Assembly: GCA_964058845.1 (NCBI GenBank)
Contig: CAXKVR010000076.1
Location: forward strand, 372,001 to 436,000
Origin: Carex sylvatica
Taxonomy: Eukaryota; Streptophyta; Magnoliopsida; Poales; Cyperaceae
DNA length: 64,000 nt
Reading direction: 5' to 3'
This document shows positions 11,132 through 22,933 of this stretch, in pieces. Within the stretch, counting starts at the first letter, position 1; every line of letters begins with the position of its first letter. The notes beneath the pieces are model-generated. The model worked only from the letters and a program-made list of their open reading frames with translations, was not told where the DNA came from and did not search any database. Position numbers and translations under genes: made by a program.

Positions 11132-11672
11132 TGAAAGAACGGTTAGAAATCTATGTATTATTTATCAATTTGGTATTTCTTGTTTTCTGGTTTGTGGGTG
11201 AGTGAAAGTTTGAAACTTCAAATTATGTTTAAAATTAGAAGTTAGAGCATTGTAATTTGTAAATATGGAATCAATTAGGGCTAAATTTGTACCCAATTAG
11301 CTAATGGGATTGAACTAGATTCCGCTCAGTGTTCATAGAATTCTCACTGCACCTTCACAAAGAAGGCACGGCTTATTCAGTAATGTTGTTCAGTGCTGGA
11401 AGGCTCCATTTTGTTTTTATAAAGGCTACCTCTCATGAACCGAGCAAGTATGATCACCTCAATCCAGAGGAAAAGACAGCAAGTATTAATTGTAAGATAC
11501 TTATGGCTTATTGAAATTTTTATCCACTTATGCAAACATGCCCAAGAGACAGGGTTTTATTATTGACGATAATAGATTACACACTAAATTTGAATGGTAA
11601 ACAATTTATTACATGTCACGTTAGTAACAAATCTATACCAGATTATTTTCTAATTAATAAAAAAATTATTGC

Positions 11673-12338
11673 TTAGTTGCTATTGGAGAACTGAGCCTGG
11701 AGCCAGTCAACAGTCTTCTTATCAAGTTGGAAAGCCTTGGCTAGCACATCATCTGAAATAGGTGGATTTGACCCGAAAACTGCCTTTGCCACAGTGATCA
11801 AGCCAGGGTTTTGGCTACTCAGACCAGCAAATGCAACTGCAGGGACATTTCCAATGTTGAACTGGAAATGGATGAGTCCCTTGGGAAAAACAAAGGCATC
11901 ACCCTTGTTCAACACCTTGGAAAAGAGCTTGAATTCGGGGGATGACGTCACAAAACCGACATAGAGAGTGCCCTCCATGACGGTGAGCACTTCAGTTGCT
12001 CTGGGGTGGGTGTGTGGTGGGTTGAGGCCACCGTTGGGTGCAAAGTCGAGACGAGCAATGGAAATTCCCAGGGTATTGAGTCCAGCAATTTTTTGGACAT
12101 TGAGTAGGGTGACGTTTGACCCGGGATTCTTACTTGTGTCGCCAGCTTTGTCGAGGCCTGAGAAGAAGAAGTCTTCTGGTTTCACATCCATTGGATTCTT
12201 GCAAGCTAAACCGTTCACAATTACTGTAGAGCAATTGTCAGCAACACAGAAATCTTGAAGTGGGCTGGGGTCAGAAGCAAATGCTTGAGATGAGACCAAG
12301 GCAAGCAAAGTGAAGAGAAAAAGTGTACTGGAAGCCAT
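11673..12338 (-). CDS. Germin-like protein, copy 3 (GLP3)
   Basis: Secreted germin-like cupin of 221 aa in one exon. The ATG at 12338 is unambiguous here, because the bases before it break the upstream frame seen in other copies; this supports the same start in them. Signal peptide 1-21, box 1 [10 protein letters not shown] with both His and the Glu, box 2 FPKGLIHFQ with the His, NVT at 75. The C-terminus is extended by SNSN. It shares the LNKGDAF and DFAPNGG variants with the pseudogene copy. Probably an apoplastic metalloprotein; activity unknown. Confidence 0.93.
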   Translation of the reverse strand: MASSTLFLFTLLALVSSQAFASDPSPLQDFCVADNCSTVIVNGLACKNPMDVKPEDFFFSGLDKAGDTSKNPGSNVTLLNVQKIAGLNTLGISIARLDFAPNGGLNPPHTHPRATEVLTVMEGTLYVGFVTSSPEFKLFSKVLNKGDAFVFPKGLIHFQFNIGNVPAVAFAGLSSQNPGLITVAKAVFGSNPPISDDVLAKAFQLDKKTVDWLQAQFSNSN

Positions 12339-12426
12339 TTTCTTTCAAGTATCTAAACTTGTGTTAGCTTGTGATTTATGTAGGCAAATTGCTATTTGGT
12401 TATACAATTACCAAAGCTTGTATGGT

Positions 12427-12434
12427 TATTTATA
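12427..12434 (-). promoter_or_regulatory. TATA box of GLP3
   Basis: TATAAATA on the minus strand, about 90 bp before the ATG at 12338. Confidence 0.65.
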
Positions 12435-12945
12435 GTAGTGGGTGCTTGAGGAGTTCCTCACAATTTGAAAATAAAATAATTGAAGCTTTCGCCTATTTAG
12501 TCCAGTTTTGAAATGTTCTATACTTCTATGTGAATTGGTCAAGGGCTAAAATTTCATCTCACTATACTTGGGCCTATTAAATGAGAGATGATGGGGTCAA
12601 TTAAAGATGAAGACAACTTCAGTCTGAGGTATATTAAACAAAGTGTTTTCAAATAGATGGTCCCGCTCTTTCGAATGAAGCAATCACCTATTTTAGTTTT
12701 GTTGGGAAAAGTTGGTGGAGTACGTAGAGATTTGTAGCCAGGATTTTTGTCTAAAATCTTATGGTACACTTAAAAGAAAAGAGCATATATATATGGTTGC
12801 AAAAAAAAAAAAAATAGCAAATTAAATTATCAAATTAGAGTTACCAATTAATTTGACACTTGTATTAACGTTTTGCAGTAGTCTTACCAATACACGCCGA
12901 ATTAGAAATTATTAGTAATAGTTAAATCAATAAAATTAACCTTTT

Positions 12946-13162
12946 TGTTAGTTTTTGTAGAGACGGAAGATTATGAGAATTTGTATTTTTTCTATATTTT
13001 TCTTATTATATCTCATTACAGTATATGCAGGGGTATATATAGCCTATTTTTCTATTTTACCGTTGATATTCCAACGGTTCATTTCTAACTATTATAAATT
13101 ACAATTTTACCCTTCTCTTTATTTTACAATTTAACTCTTCTAATTTATTTTATTCTTCAACA
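12946..13162 (-). repeat. 3' LTR of the copia element
   Basis: Starts TGTTGAAGAAT on the minus strand at 13162 and ends CTAACA at 12946. The stop codon of the pol frame lies inside it. Confidence 0.93.
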
Positions 13163-13176
13163 CTCCCCCTCAAGCT
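13163..13176 (-). other. Polypurine tract of the copia element
   Basis: AGCTTGAGGGGGAG on the minus strand directly before the 3' LTR. Confidence 0.85.
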
Positions 13177-14987
13177 AGGATTATAAATATCAATTAATCC
13201 TAGCTTGTTTGTTATTTCTTCAAATATTCTTGGAATTAGTCCCTTAGTGAAGATATCGGCTAATTGGTCTTGACTCTTCACATAAGGGGTTTCAATCTCT
13301 TTTGCTTGCACTTTCTCTCTTATGAAATGACAATCAATTTCGATATGCTTTGTTCTTTCATGAAATACGGCATTTGAAGCAATGTGCCTTGCCGCATTGT
13401 TATCGCAAAACATCTTCATTGGCTTATCAATTTTGAAGTTCAACTCTTCAAGTAATTGTTTAATCCAAGTGAGTTCACTCGCGGTGGATGCCATGGCACG
13501 ATATTCCGCTTCCGCACTTGATCGAGCCACGACATTTTGCTTCTTGCTTTTCCATGTGACTAAATTTCCGCCTACAAATGTGCAATAGCCGGTTGTTGAT
13601 TTTCTATCAAAGCTTCCAGCCCAATCTGCATCGGAATAGCCACACACTTCATTAGATTTATTATTTTTCATCCATATACCCTTTCCGGGTGATTTTTTTA
13701 AGTATCTCAAAATTCTATCTATGGCATCCAAGTGAGGTTTCCTTGGTGCATGCATAAATTTGCTAATTTGACTTACGACAAATGATATATCCGGCCTAGT
13801 TACCGTTAGGTAAATCAACTTACCTACAAGTCGTTGGAATTGGTTGATATCTTCCAACGGTTCCCCTTTTTCGGAATTCAATTTACAATTAGTATCAATT
13901 GGTGTTGAGGCCGGTTTGGATCCTAATTTTCCCGTTTCTTTTAGAAGGTCAATGGTATATTTTCTTTGTGAGATAAATAATCCTTTGGTAGAATGAGCTA
14001 TTTCAATTCCTAAAAAATATTTAAGTCTACCAAGGTCCTTTATTTCAAATTTTTCTTTTAAGTGTTTTTTAACATTGTCAATTTTTTCATAATTATTTCC
14101 GGTAATAATTATGTCATCAACATACACAAGAACAATGGTTGTATCATTATTTTCATGTTTTGAAAATAGTGATGTATCGGATTGACTTATTTTAAAACCG
14201 AGAGAAATTAAATATTGAGAGAGTTTTTCATACCATGCCCTTGGCGATTGTTTAAGTCCATAAATTGACTTATTTAACCTACAAGCAAGGTTAGTATTTT
14301 TTTTCTTTTATATGACCCGGTGGTAGAGTCATATAAACCTCTTCTTCAAGTGTTCCTTGAAGAAATGCATTTTTAACATCCATTTGACATAAGTCCCACC
14401 CATTGTTTACCGCTATTGAAAGCAAGATTCTAATGGTATTCATCTTTGCTACCGGAGCAAAGGTCTCTTGGTAATCAATACCATATGTTTGGGTATACCC
14501 TTTGGCAACTAGCCGGGCCTTATACCGTTCTATGGATCCATCGCTTAGATATTTTATTTTATAAACCCATTTGCATCCAACGGGTTTTTTATTTTTCGGT
14601 AATGGTACAATGGTCCATGTGTCATTTTTTTCTAAGGCTTGAAGTTCTTCTTCCATAGCCTTATACCACACCGGTTGGTTAATAGCTTCTTCAAAAATTC
14701 TTGGTTCTTCCATTTTTGAAATTGCACTAAGAAATGCATGGTGGTTTTTTGAAATATTTTTATATGAAATAAAATTTTCAATAGGATATTGAACCTTATA
14801 GGTTACGAAATCTCGTAACCTTATAGATGGTTGTTTACGACGAGTTGACCTCCTTCTAGGTTGTTCTTCAATATTTCCGCATTCTTCAATATTTTCTTCT
14901 CCATTATTTTCATTTTCTTCCTCTCCAGCTCCACTTTGAGGAGTGTTATCATTTTCTTCTTCTCCTTCTTCTTCTCCTCCTCCTCGT

Positions 14988-15040
14988 CCTTCTTCTTCTT
15001 CTTCTTCTTCTTCTTCTTCTTCTTCTTCTTCTTCTTCTTC
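14988..15040. repeat. (CTT)n microsatellite coding poly-Glu in copia pol
   Basis: About 17 uninterrupted triplets read as Glu on the minus strand, extended by mixed Glu/Gly codons to about 14940. It lies between integrase and RT, a linker that tolerates length change. Confidence 0.93.
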
Positions 15041-17280
15041 ATTTTCTACAATTCTTTGCTCAATAATTTGATTAGTAGACATGGAAATGACAAAGTCATT
15101 TGTGATAATTTGATTATCAATTTCATCTTTATTTTTAAAATATGGCTCATTTTCTAAAAATGTTACATCTCTAGAAATATAAAGTTTTTTATTTATAGGA
15201 TCATAGCATTTATAACCCTTTTTTTGAGATGAATATCCTAGAAAAATAGTTTTTATAGAAGTAGGATCTAATTTATCTCTTTTATTTTGGTGTACATAAC
15301 ATGTACATCCAAAAATTCTTAGGTGGTTAAAAAATATTTTTCTTTGATAAATAATTTCTAATGGACTTGTATTTTTTAAAACAACACTTGGTAACCTATT
15401 TATCAAATAAGTTGCGGTGAGAACGGCATCCGACCAATAAATTTTTGGAACATTAGATTGAAACATAAGTGCTCTTGTCATTTCAAGTAAATGACGATTT
15501 TTTCTTTCGGAAATCCCATTTTGTTGTGGAGTATAAACACAAGTTGTTTGATGTATGATTCCTTTTTGTTTCAAAAAATTTGAAAAATTTTGATTTACAA
15601 ATTCCGTTCCATTATCGGTTCTAAGAGTTTTAATTCTAGTATTGTATTGGTTTTCAACTAAATTTGAAAAATCTTGAAAATGAGAATAAACCTCACTTTT
15701 ATTTTTTAATAAATATAAGTATGTTAGTCTTGAAAAATCATCTATAAATGTAACGAAATATTTGAAATCATTATAAGAGTTTACGGGAGCGGGTCCCCAA
15801 ACATCGGAATGAACGAGTTCAAATATATGATTACTCTTAGAAGTTGAGCTTGCAAAAGGAAGTCTTGTATGCTTAGCTAATTTGCATATTTCACAATTAC
15901 TACAATCTAAATTAGAAAAATTAAAAATACATTTTAAAGTTCTATCGGAAGGATGTCCAATTCTTTTATGCCATAAGTGTCCCATGTCTTGCACTTGAGT
16001 GTTGAAATTGTATTTTCGGCTATACAAAAAATATAATCCATTTTTTAAAACACCTTCACCAATCATTCTCTTGGATACTATATCTTGAAAAAATGCATTT
16101 TGAGATGAAAATATAATTTCACAATTTAATTCTTTTGAAAGTTTACCAATAGATAATAAATTAGCGGTGCAATTTTTTACATGCATGACATCTTTAATTT
16201 CTTTTGAAAAAACAATAATTGAGCCATAACCAAAAATTTCCATTTTTTCACCATTTGCAACATAGACAAATTCTTGACCTTTTCCTATTCTATAATTATG
16301 TAATAGATTTTTATTTCCAGTCATGTGGTCGGTTGCACCGGAATCTAAAATCCAATCTAAATTATTTTTGAAATATTCTTGATTTAAATTTCCCAAATAT
16401 GTATATTTTTCTGATTTTACTCCACAGTTTACGGTTTCAAATCTGTTTGGGTTTCCATTCACTCTTTTATTTGGTATTATATAAGTATTTTGATTTGGGC
16501 TTCCACTCTTTTGGGCTTTAATTAAATTATTGCTATTAGAAGAACCTGAATCGGGCTCTGCCCTGTTGAGAAGCATACTCAATAAGAAGCGAATTTGGGA
16601 TATCACAGATCGGGTCATGCTGACGGGTCGGGTCTGCACAGAGGATGTGTATCCAATAGAGGCATCGGACCCATTAGTTTGGACCGCTGTTTCTTTCTGA
16701 TCGCTCAGTTCGCAACTCATCTCTTCGTTCGATCCGAGGAATTGCGCCGCTCCTGTGGCAGCTACAAATCCCTTCTTCTCCCCCTTAGGGTTACTCGGCC
16801 GATCACCTCCACTGTTCTCCTTCCACCATGTCGGCCGGAGATGAGGATGAAGAAACCAACAACTGTTATAGGTGTGGCCCTCTATTTTGCAATTGGTGCA
16901 CCAAACAGTGCTTGGAGCTCTCCTCATCTCTGACTTCAGGTTAGGGTTTCGGTTGGATTGCCGATTTTTTCTAGTTTGTATTTTTTTTTTTTTTTGTATT
17001 TTGATTTTTGGTTTGTGCTGGTACTGAATTTGGGGTTTTATGGTATTTTTCTGGTAATTGGTTGTGGATTTTGGGGATTTTTGGAAATTTCGGATATATG
17101 ATGAGCACAAAGTTTTTTTTTTTTTTTTTTTTTTTTTTAATGATTTTTCTTGGTATAGATATGAACTGATACCAAGAACAGATTATTGGATTTGGTTTGT
17201 AGTTACCAGGTTTACTGGTAAAACACAGAAGCTTGGAGCTTTATCGGGTTACTGAATATTGCTATCGGTTTTTTTCAGAA

Positions 17281-17294
17281 CCGCTCTGATACCA
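17281..17294 (-). other. Primer binding site of the copia element
   Basis: TGGTATCAGAGCGG on the minus strand directly follows the 5' LTR. This is the usual plant copia site complementary to the 3' end of initiator tRNA-Met. Confidence 0.92.
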
Positions 17295-17510
17295 TGTTAG
17301 TTTTTGTAGAGACGGAAGATTATGAGAATTTGTATTTTTTCTATATTTTTCTTATTATATCTCATTACAGTATATGCAGGGGTGTATATAGCCTATTTTT
17401 CTATTTTACGTTGATATTCCAACGGTTCATTTCTAACTATTATAAATTACAATTTTACCCTTCTCTTTATTTTACAATTTAACTCTTCTAATTTATTTTA
17501 TTCTTCAACA
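17295..17510 (-). repeat. 5' LTR of the copia element
   Basis: 216 bp, nearly identical to 12946-13162. Differences seen are A/G near position 88 of the plus-strand copy and one missing C in the ACCGTTG motif. Confidence 0.93.
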
Positions 17511-17515
17511 CTTTT

Positions 17516-18826
17516 ACTGTTTAATTTTTATTCTTGATAGCCACTATCAAGCTTCTAAAAAAATGTTTACTGTATTTAGATAGCACTTAATTACACACTG
17601 AATTAAAATTACTTTTAATTTCTGATTTAACCACACAAACGAAACTATATATTAGCTTCCAATCAGAGACGGTACCAGTTTTTTTGAAATGAAGGGCAGA
17701 GGCTGCCGTATTTTTATTGATAACAGATATTAAACATCATTACTAAAAGTCTAAAACAGTAAAGCACGCAGTACCAATCACAAATTGTAATTTATAAAAA
17801 AAAATGGGTTACAGTTTGGTGAGCAACGTACAAATCACGCACGACAGTCAGCAGTACAGAGGCGGAAGGGTGAGTTTCTCCTCTTAGATCTCCTTTTCGT
17901 GTTTCTCCTCCGTGATCATTTCAGAATCACCTTTGTCTTTGTCTTTGTTTTATGATTCTTTCTTTGGACAAACAGATTTGTTGTTAACGAGGTTTGGTTT
18001 GATCGTTTGAATTAATTGGGTTTGATTCTAAGGGTGGGAATTGGATCAGATTTTGAGTAAATTAAGGTAGGCTGGTTTAATCACAGCCGTTGACAGATCA
18101 GGATATCTACGTACTTAATATAAGAAGAGATAAGTATTTTAACTCGCTATAACTTGTATCAAATTTCTTTACCTTTTATCCATACAGTATTTATCTATGT
18201 AATATGTGAGCGTGTACGGTGTATCAATAGAGCATAGTCATAAAATTCTCAAATTAAATTCAAATAATTTGTTTTTTTAGTGATGTCGAACCGAATATCG
18301 AATTATTCAGTTGATCAAATTAAACCTGAATAATTTGTGAATTTTATCAAAAAAAATTCAAAACATTTTTTTTTTTTACTCTCTTGTAAAATTGAGATCT
18401 CTAATCTGAACAATTTCGAATCATTTCTCATTCCTGAACTATACTCAAATTATTCTCAAATCACGAATTTTTTATTTCGCCCAACGGAACCGATTAATTC
18501 ATTTATCACTATGTTACAAATAGTCCGTTTACTATCATATTATTTGATTCTGCCAACCGTTGGATCCAGCTGGATCGGTAAAAAACAAAAGCACCCCAAT
18601 CGCTCTCTGTCCTAGCCTCCTAGGAGAGAATTCATATCACATGAGCTATCTGAAACGATAAATTTGAATCCAGTCCGTTTGTATATAATGACACAATCTT
18701 AAAGGGACCCCGTAATTATAAACTTCGACTGGATTGAATCGGATTCTCATCGGACGGTCCAAATTCAAACTCAAACATGAGCGTTAATGCAGAGGATCCG
18801 TTCTCCACCCTCTCGACTAGTGAGTT
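17516..18826. other. Intergenic stretch, no gene recognised
   Basis: AT-rich. Near 17810-17930 a GC-richer segment followed by GGGTGAGTTTC could be an old exon-intron edge, but no protein can be read from it. Confidence 0.35.
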
Positions 18827-18987
18827 TCCTCTAGGATATCTCATATTTTGCGTGACCAACGTGTCCAGTGCCTATTCGGGGATAGCGCAGGGGGCCAGTC
18901 TTATTTGAGCTTCGGGATTTGGGCATAACGTATTGAACGATTGAGATTGTCCAAAAAGTCATGAAAAATATAAGATATCTCAGAGGA
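18827..18987. mobile_element. 161-bp inverted-repeat element, copy a
   Basis: Ends share TCCTCTgAGATATCTyA in inverted orientation (copy a has a small change at its left end). It matches copy b (19169-19329) in reverse orientation over its whole length, including TGCCTATTCGGGG and GCGTGACC. No open frame. Confidence 0.65.
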
Positions 18988-19168
18988 TGAACGGTTCTTT
19001 TTAACTTGGCACGAATCTGAAAGCAAATAATACTCCCACCAATGATGATCCGAATCCCAATCCGGTTGAGATTTAATCTCAAACCGTAAAGTGAGGGTAA
19101 TCCTTGCAATACATACGGATTCCCACGCGCTCCTCGTCTCACACAACCTCTCCCCAACTAAATTCGTA

Positions 19169-19329
19169 TCTTCTGAGATATCTCAAACTTTGTGTGACTT
19201 TATGGAAAATCTCAACTGTTTAAATACGCTCTGCACGAATCTCAAATCACACATAATACTGACCCCCACATCAACCCCGAATAGGCACCGGACATGTCGG
19301 TCACGCAAAAGTTGAGATATCTCAGAGGA
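19169..19329. mobile_element. 161-bp inverted-repeat element, copy b
   Basis: Same length as copy a and in opposite orientation, with termini CGTATCTTCTGAGATATC and GATATCTCAGAGGATACG. The stretch between the copies (about 18990-19100) is related to 59880-59995, so the pair may be arms of one larger foldback element. Confidence 0.65.
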
Positions 19330-19872
19330 TACGCACTCCTCCCCAACCCCCACCTATTACCCGTACTTTTCAGTCTCTCTCTCGAGATCGTGCTGAAACT
19401 CTGTTGTGCTTCTGCCACCATTTCCTTCTCGAGCCGGGTTGGAAAAACCCTAGAGGCCGTCGCACAGAAACTCTGACCCGCGCTAAGACTCCTTGATTTA
19501 ATGGTACGACGTTCATTGCTTAATTTGTTTTTTTTGTCAGATTTTGATTTACTGGTACGCTGTTCCTTGTGCACAAGTTAGTAATTTTCATGTCGACGAA
19601 GAGCAGTCCAAAGTTTGATCTATAGACGGAAATAAACATCAAGAATAGTTAAAGAAGAACACAATACAGTGGATGTCTACAGAAAAGTGTATGTATTGTG
19701 CTTGTCATATTAGAAAATCATATTTATAATCATAATTAGGTATCGAAGTTCAAAAGTTAAATCTTTCGCATGAATTATTTTTTACAGATAAGATAACACA
19801 AATCCTTTGCAACTGGTCAAGCCACCTGGTACAATAAAAGAGGAGCAAGGGTAGTTGATAAGTTTGCTATTG

Positions 19873-19996
19873 ATGTAAATATTTAAATTTCCATGAGCGG
19901 GGGCGAACTACTGGCTTTAGTAATTTAGCCTTGTAAATAAACTTTTTTCTTATCAATATATTGTTGGCGGTCAACCGCCAACCTTAGAAAAAAGAA
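19873..19996 (+). mobile_element. 124-bp insertion with 16-bp target duplication
   Basis: Absent at the matching site of block A1 (near 1233). Flanked by GATAAGTTTGCTATTG (19857-19872) and GATAAATTTGCTATTG (19997-20012), one mismatch in 16. The inserted piece ends in an A-rich tail (AGAAAAAAGAA), so a SINE or a 5'-truncated LINE end is the likely source. No RNA polymerase III boxes are obvious. Confidence 0.7.
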
Positions 19997-20300
19997 GATA
20001 AATTTGCTATTGTCAGTTTGTATTGATATTTACAGGGTCCAGTAAATAAACATGAAATTCTAACCAAATAATAAACTAAGCCAGTGTGATCGCCTCAAAC
20101 CGGAGGCAATGACAGTTAGTAATTGTCAGATATTTATGGCTTATTGAAACATTTATCATGCGAACATGCCCAAGAGGCAGGGCTTTATTATTGACAATAA
20201 CATATTACACACTAAATTTGAATTGTAAACAATTTATTGCATATCATGTTATGACAAATTTTAAGCAGACTAATATCTTGAAGATTGATTAGTTGCTAAT

Positions 20301-20938
20301 TCAGAACTGAGTTTGGAGCCAGTCAACAGTCTTCTTATCAAGTTGGAATGCCTTGCCTAACACATCATCAGAAATAGGTAGGTTTGACCCGAAGACTGCC
20401 TTTGCGATAGTGATCAAGCCTGGGTTTTGGCTACTCAGTCCCGCAAATGCAACAGCAGGGACATTTGCAATGTTGAATTGGAAATGGATGAGTCCATTGG
20501 AAAAAACAAAAGCATCACCCTTGTTCAGCACCTTGGAAAAGAGCTTGAAATCAGGGGCTGACGTCACTAAACCGACATAGAGAGTGCCCTCCTTGACGGT
20601 GAGCACTTCAGTTGCTCTAGGGTGGGTGCGTGGTGGGTTGAGGCCACCGTTGGGTGCAAAGTCAAGACGAGCAATGGAAATTCCCAGGGTGTTGAGTTCG
20701 GCAATCTTTTGGACATTCACTAGGTTGACATTTGACCCGGGATTCTTATGTCAAGGCCTGAGAAGAAGAAGTCTTCTGGTTTCACATCAGCTGGGTTCTT
20801 GCAAACTAAACCGTTCGCAGTTACTGTAGAGCAATTGTCAGCAACACAGAAATCTTGAAGTGGGCTGGGATCAGAAGCAAATGCTTGAGAGTAGACCAAG
20901 GCAAGCAAAGTGAAGAGAAAAAGTTTACTGAAAGCCAT
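20301..20938 (-). pseudogene. Germin-like protein, copy 4 (GLP4), pseudogene
   Basis: Homologous to the intact GLP genes from the ATG at 20938 to the stop at 20301, but broken. Near 20748-20752 about 20 bases of the other copies (the KAGDTSQ region) are replaced by 4, a net loss of 16 that shifts the frame; the first frame stops after about 70 residues. The first box 1 ligand is also lost ([10 protein letters not shown] instead of [10 protein letters not shown]) and box 2 reads FSNGLIHFQ. So both the frame and metal binding are damaged. Its TATA region is intact. Confidence 0.92.
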
Positions 20939-21032
20939 TTCTTTCAAGGATCTTAACTTGTGTTAGGTTGTGGTTTATGGAGGCAAATTACAAATTGCTA
21001 TTTGGTTATACAATGACCAATGGTTGTATAGA

Positions 21033-21040
21033 TATTTATA
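21033..21040 (-). promoter_or_regulatory. TATA box of the GLP4 pseudogene
   Basis: TATAAATA on the minus strand, about 95 bp before the former ATG; transcription may still start. Confidence 0.55.
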
Positions 21041-22933
21041 GTAGTGGGTGCTTGAAGAGGTCCTTGCAATTTGGAAACAAAAGAAGTGAAGCTCTTGGCT
21101 AATTGGTCTAGCTTTGAAATGTTTTCTGTGAATTGGTCAAGGGCTAAAGTTTTTATCTTAACATACTTGGGCCATTAATTTAATAGGAGATGATGGGATG
21201 GGGTCAAAGATGTAGACAACTTCAAATCTCAGGTATGTAATCTAATTAACAACGTGTTTATAAATTAATGGTCCCGCTCTTTTGGATGAAGCAAACACCT
21301 ATGTCGCTTTGGTTGGTTCTTACGGTTTGCAAGTCAAACTTGTCGGATGTAGAATAGTTGGTGCATTGCAGAGAACTTGTTAATCTGTTAGAAGCACTAC
21401 TATTCTCTTTTGGTTGGTTTGATTTAAGCACAGGCAGTACATCACATTATTTTCAATTAGATTAGATTGCATTAAATATATATACCAGGGCCCCTTTTTA
21501 GATAATTGAGGAATAATGTGATCGCCTTTCAGGATGGCCTATACGATGAAAAAAGAATATGTGTTCTTTCTAGATGAAACTGGTTCAAAACCTATTTCCT
21601 ACTTCCTCCTCTTTTCTCATGAAAAAATTAATTTGAATCCACTCAATTACAAATAAACCTTTTGAAAACTTCTTACCTATTTACACTGCTTACATAATTA
21701 CATATTTATAACATACTATACGATGCCTATTCTCATCTGCTAATTGAAGATATATCTCGTGCGTCACTCCTCTCATATAGCATGCAATGGACCAAAACAT
21801 AATACCAACTGGTGTGAGGTTTCACTTCAAACACAATCAGAATGATTTGGATCAGGATTGGCTTCAATACATAATCATACTCTTTTTTTTCGAGTAAAAA
21901 CACAATCATAGTTAAATAAGCAATTTACTGATCCAAAATAGAAACGAATCCAATGAACAATTGACCGGATATATAATTGATCTCTCCTAGCAATGGTTAT
22001 GGCTGGAAGATTGGAATGTCAATAATGCATAATTCTTTCATCAAGGATCACTGGTTTTAATAAAAAAGATGTTTTAACTTTTAATTTTTTTTGTTTTAAT
22101 TTTCTTTATCTCGTTATTAATTACATCGTGACATTCAGGTAATATTTTCAATAAGTGTTTTGGAATCCATATAATTGAATTAACTGAGTTTACATTATAA
22201 ATATTTCTTTATTACAAATTGTGATGCTATAGCAAATACTGAATAAATTTCATTTAGGATTTGAAATTACAAATAAGAGCCATACTCTTATTCGTTACTC
22301 TAAAAAATGGGGATTTTTTTTTCCAATTTGTCAGATTTTGATTTACTGGTACGTTGATCCTTGCTGCACAAGTTGGTAATTTTTACTTAGACCAAGAGCA
22401 GTTCAAAGTTTGATTTATAACTGCAAGCTAACATCAAGAACAGTTAAGAAAGATCACAATACAGAGGATGCCAACAGAACAGTATATGTATTCTGGTTTT
22501 CAGGTTTGAAATTCATATCATAACACAATTCAAAAGTTAATCTTCTTTACAGATTGGATAACACAAACCCTTTGCAACTGGCCAGGCCATCTGGTACAAG
22601 AAATGAAAAGTAAGGGCAACTGATTGGTTTGCTATTGTTGGTTTATATTGATATTTACAGGCTGCAGTAGATAACCAAGACATTCTAACCAAATAATAAA
22701 CTAAGCCGGTGTGATCACCTCAATCCAGAAGCGAAGTAAGTAAAAATTATTTGGCAGATATTTATGGCTTTTTGAAACAGTTATCCTTTCATACGAACAT
22801 GCCCAGGAGGCAGGGCTTTATTATTGACAATAAGATATTACACACTAAATTTGAATTGTAACCAATTCATTACATATCATTTTATGACAAATGCTTAGCA
22901 GACTGATATGTTGATGATTGATTAGTTGCTAAT
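21041..22933. other. GLP4-GLP5 spacer
   Basis: Counterpart of 2318-4298, with several indels. No additional gene. Confidence 0.55.

Larger units (their letters stand above)
11450..12740. repeat. Solo GLP duplication unit containing GLP3
   Basis: Homology to the other units begins at the 3' flank near 11450 (GATCACCTCAATCCAGAGG) and runs through the gene and promoter to about 12740 (GGTGGAGTACGTAGAG). It is single, unlike the two paired units, and more diverged. Confidence 0.7.
13150..16927 (-). pseudogene. Copia pol polyprotein, frameshifted in RT
   Basis: From the ATG at 16927: a CCHC zinc knuckle (CX2CX4HX4C) near 16900-16855; aspartic protease DSGATDH near 16325-16346; integrase with the catalytic Asp near 15805, the second Asp near 15620 (TDNGTEF) and Glu near 15508; a poly-Glu tract; then reverse transcriptase. 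The RT frame is broken at an 8-T run (14297-14304, plus strand) by one base and stops at 14291. The rest of RT with YVDD (near 14120) and RNase H continues in another frame to 13150. The sequence before 16927 is low-complexity and has no gag domain, so autonomous activity is unlikely. Confidence 0.9.
12946..17510 (-). mobile_element. Ty1/copia LTR retrotransposon, young, internally deleted
   Basis: A 4565-bp element bounded by 217- and 216-bp LTRs that begin TG and end CA, with the 5-bp duplication CTTTT at 12941-12945 and 17511-17515. The LTRs differ by one substitution and one indel that I could find, so insertion is recent. Primer binding site and polypurine tract are in place. Domain order (zinc knuckle, protease, integrase, RT, RNase H) is that of copia. 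Most of gag is absent: only about 350 bp separate the primer site from the zinc knuckle. Confidence 0.96.

Noticed and set aside
14861..15157. Plus-strand frame with poly-Phe/Ser over the copia linker
   Set aside because: Mirror of the GAA repeat on the other strand; no conserved domain.
16928..17110. N-terminal extension of the copia polyprotein
   Set aside because: It begins at TTG and is Lys/Gln/Asn-rich translation of AT-rich leader with no gag domain; the ATG at 16927 is the first good start.
17281..17294. tRNA-like match
   Set aside because: This is the primer binding site of the copia element, not a tRNA gene.
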